Origin: CAYWTX01 sp964461295
Lineage (GTDB): Bacteria; Planctomycetota; Phycisphaerae; SM23-33
DNA length: 5,135 bases
Assembly: GCA_964461295.1 (NCBI GenBank)
Contig: CAYWTX010000626.1
Span: 1 to 5,135, forward strand
Direction of reading: 5' to 3'
This document shows, in pieces, positions 4,838-5,135 of the stretch (positions within the stretch are counted from its first letter, which is position 1; the number at the start of each line of letters is the position of its first letter). The translations under genes were made by a program, and so were the position numbers. Under the pieces are notes generated by a model that was given only the letters and a program-made list of their open reading frames with translations, was not told where the DNA came from and ran no database searches.

Positions 4838-5135
4838 CTACGCGTTCGCCTGCTGAAGGATGTCCGGCACGATGCGGTCCCAGCCCAGCGTCATCAGGTG
4901 GGCGCCCTGGCACATGGGCTTCATCGCCTTCACGAGTTCGGCCGCGATCTCCGTCGCCACCTTCGGCAGGTCGCCCTTGGCGGCCTCGGCCAGTCGCTCG
5001 ATGTACTTCTTGGGCACGCTCACGCCCGGCACCGAGCGGTTCATGTACTTGGCCATGCCCGCGGACTTCAGCACCACGATGCCCACCATCACGGGCACCT
5101 TGAGGTGCTCGATCTTCTTCATGAACTCCTCGAAC
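4838..5135 (-). CDS. metF: Methylenetetrahydrofolate reductase, C-terminal part (cut by window edge)
   Basis: This is the last 98 residues of a 5,10-methylenetetrahydrofolate reductase, which reduces methylene-THF to methyl-THF for methionine synthesis or, in organisms with the Wood-Ljungdahl route, for the methyl branch of acetyl-CoA synthesis. The visible block contains VMVGIVVLKSAGMAKYM, then PGVSVPKKYIERLA, and ends with CQGAHLMTLGWDRIVPDIL. This corresponds to the final strands and helices of the TIM barrel and resembles acetogen-type MetF more than the E. coli enzyme. The family is near 300 residues, so about two thirds, including the start and the FAD-binding part, lie right of the window. 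The frame is open through the edge, so the ATG at 5122 is an internal methionine. The stop is TAG at 4838-4840. The gene converges on birA. Confidence 0.85.
   Translation of the reverse strand, partial: FEEFMKKIEHLKVPVMVGIVVLKSAGMAKYMNRSVPGVSVPKKYIERLAEAAKGDLPKVATEIAAELVKAMKPMCQGAHLMTLGWDRIVPDILQQANA

Noticed and set aside
4735..5103. Small + strand frame opposite the reductase tail
   Set aside because: It is Ser/Pro/Arg-rich, antisense to a clear MetF C-terminus, and partly made of repeat copy B.

Overview
The window is GC-rich and densely packed. It holds four recognisable protein genes, one of them cut by the right edge, the 3' end of a group II intron at the left edge, and several small palindromic or dispersed repeats in the gaps between genes. 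Three things together suggest, without proving, a member of the Planctomycetota or a related PVC lineage: high G+C, small palindromic intergenic repeats of the 'GCCCCGAAGGGGC / CCGGGGGCGTAAGCCCCGG' kind, and an acetogen-like methylenetetrahydrofolate reductase. No 16S rRNA or other phylogenetic marker is present.

Layout from left to right. Positions 1-136 are the 3' end of a group II intron on the + strand: catalytic domain V at 58-90, domain VI with a bulged branch-point A at 129, and the intron 3' end predicted after 136. Its reverse transcriptase must lie left of the window. Positions 137-284 hold a cluster of GC-rich hairpins, including a 22-bp direct repeat. On the minus strand, a probable two-gene operon runs from 2282 down to 285: a ribokinase-type PfkB sugar kinase, then a zinc-dependent medium-chain dehydrogenase. 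Both have good ribosome binding sites, and a sigma70-like promoter (TTGACG, 17 bp, TAGTCT) lies at 2388-2360. The pair probably serves the catabolism of a pentose or polyol, but the substrate cannot be read from the sequence.

Divergently, on the + strand, lie nadC (quinolinate phosphoribosyltransferase, NAD synthesis) and then birA (biotin-protein ligase with an N-terminal DNA-binding domain). They are separated by 295 bp without a gene, made of degenerate repeats, one copy of a roughly 61-nt repeat and a double-hairpin REP-like element that abuts the birA ribosome binding site. A second, inverted copy of the 61-nt repeat lies just past birA, so birA is bracketed by inverted repeats. At the right edge, on the minus strand and convergent with birA, is the C-terminal third of a methylenetetrahydrofolate reductase (C1/folate metabolism).

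The protein genes are ordinary metabolism. I found no new defence or mobile system with cargo genes. The interest lies in the non-coding elements: the intron end, the hairpin cluster beside it, and the repeats around birA.
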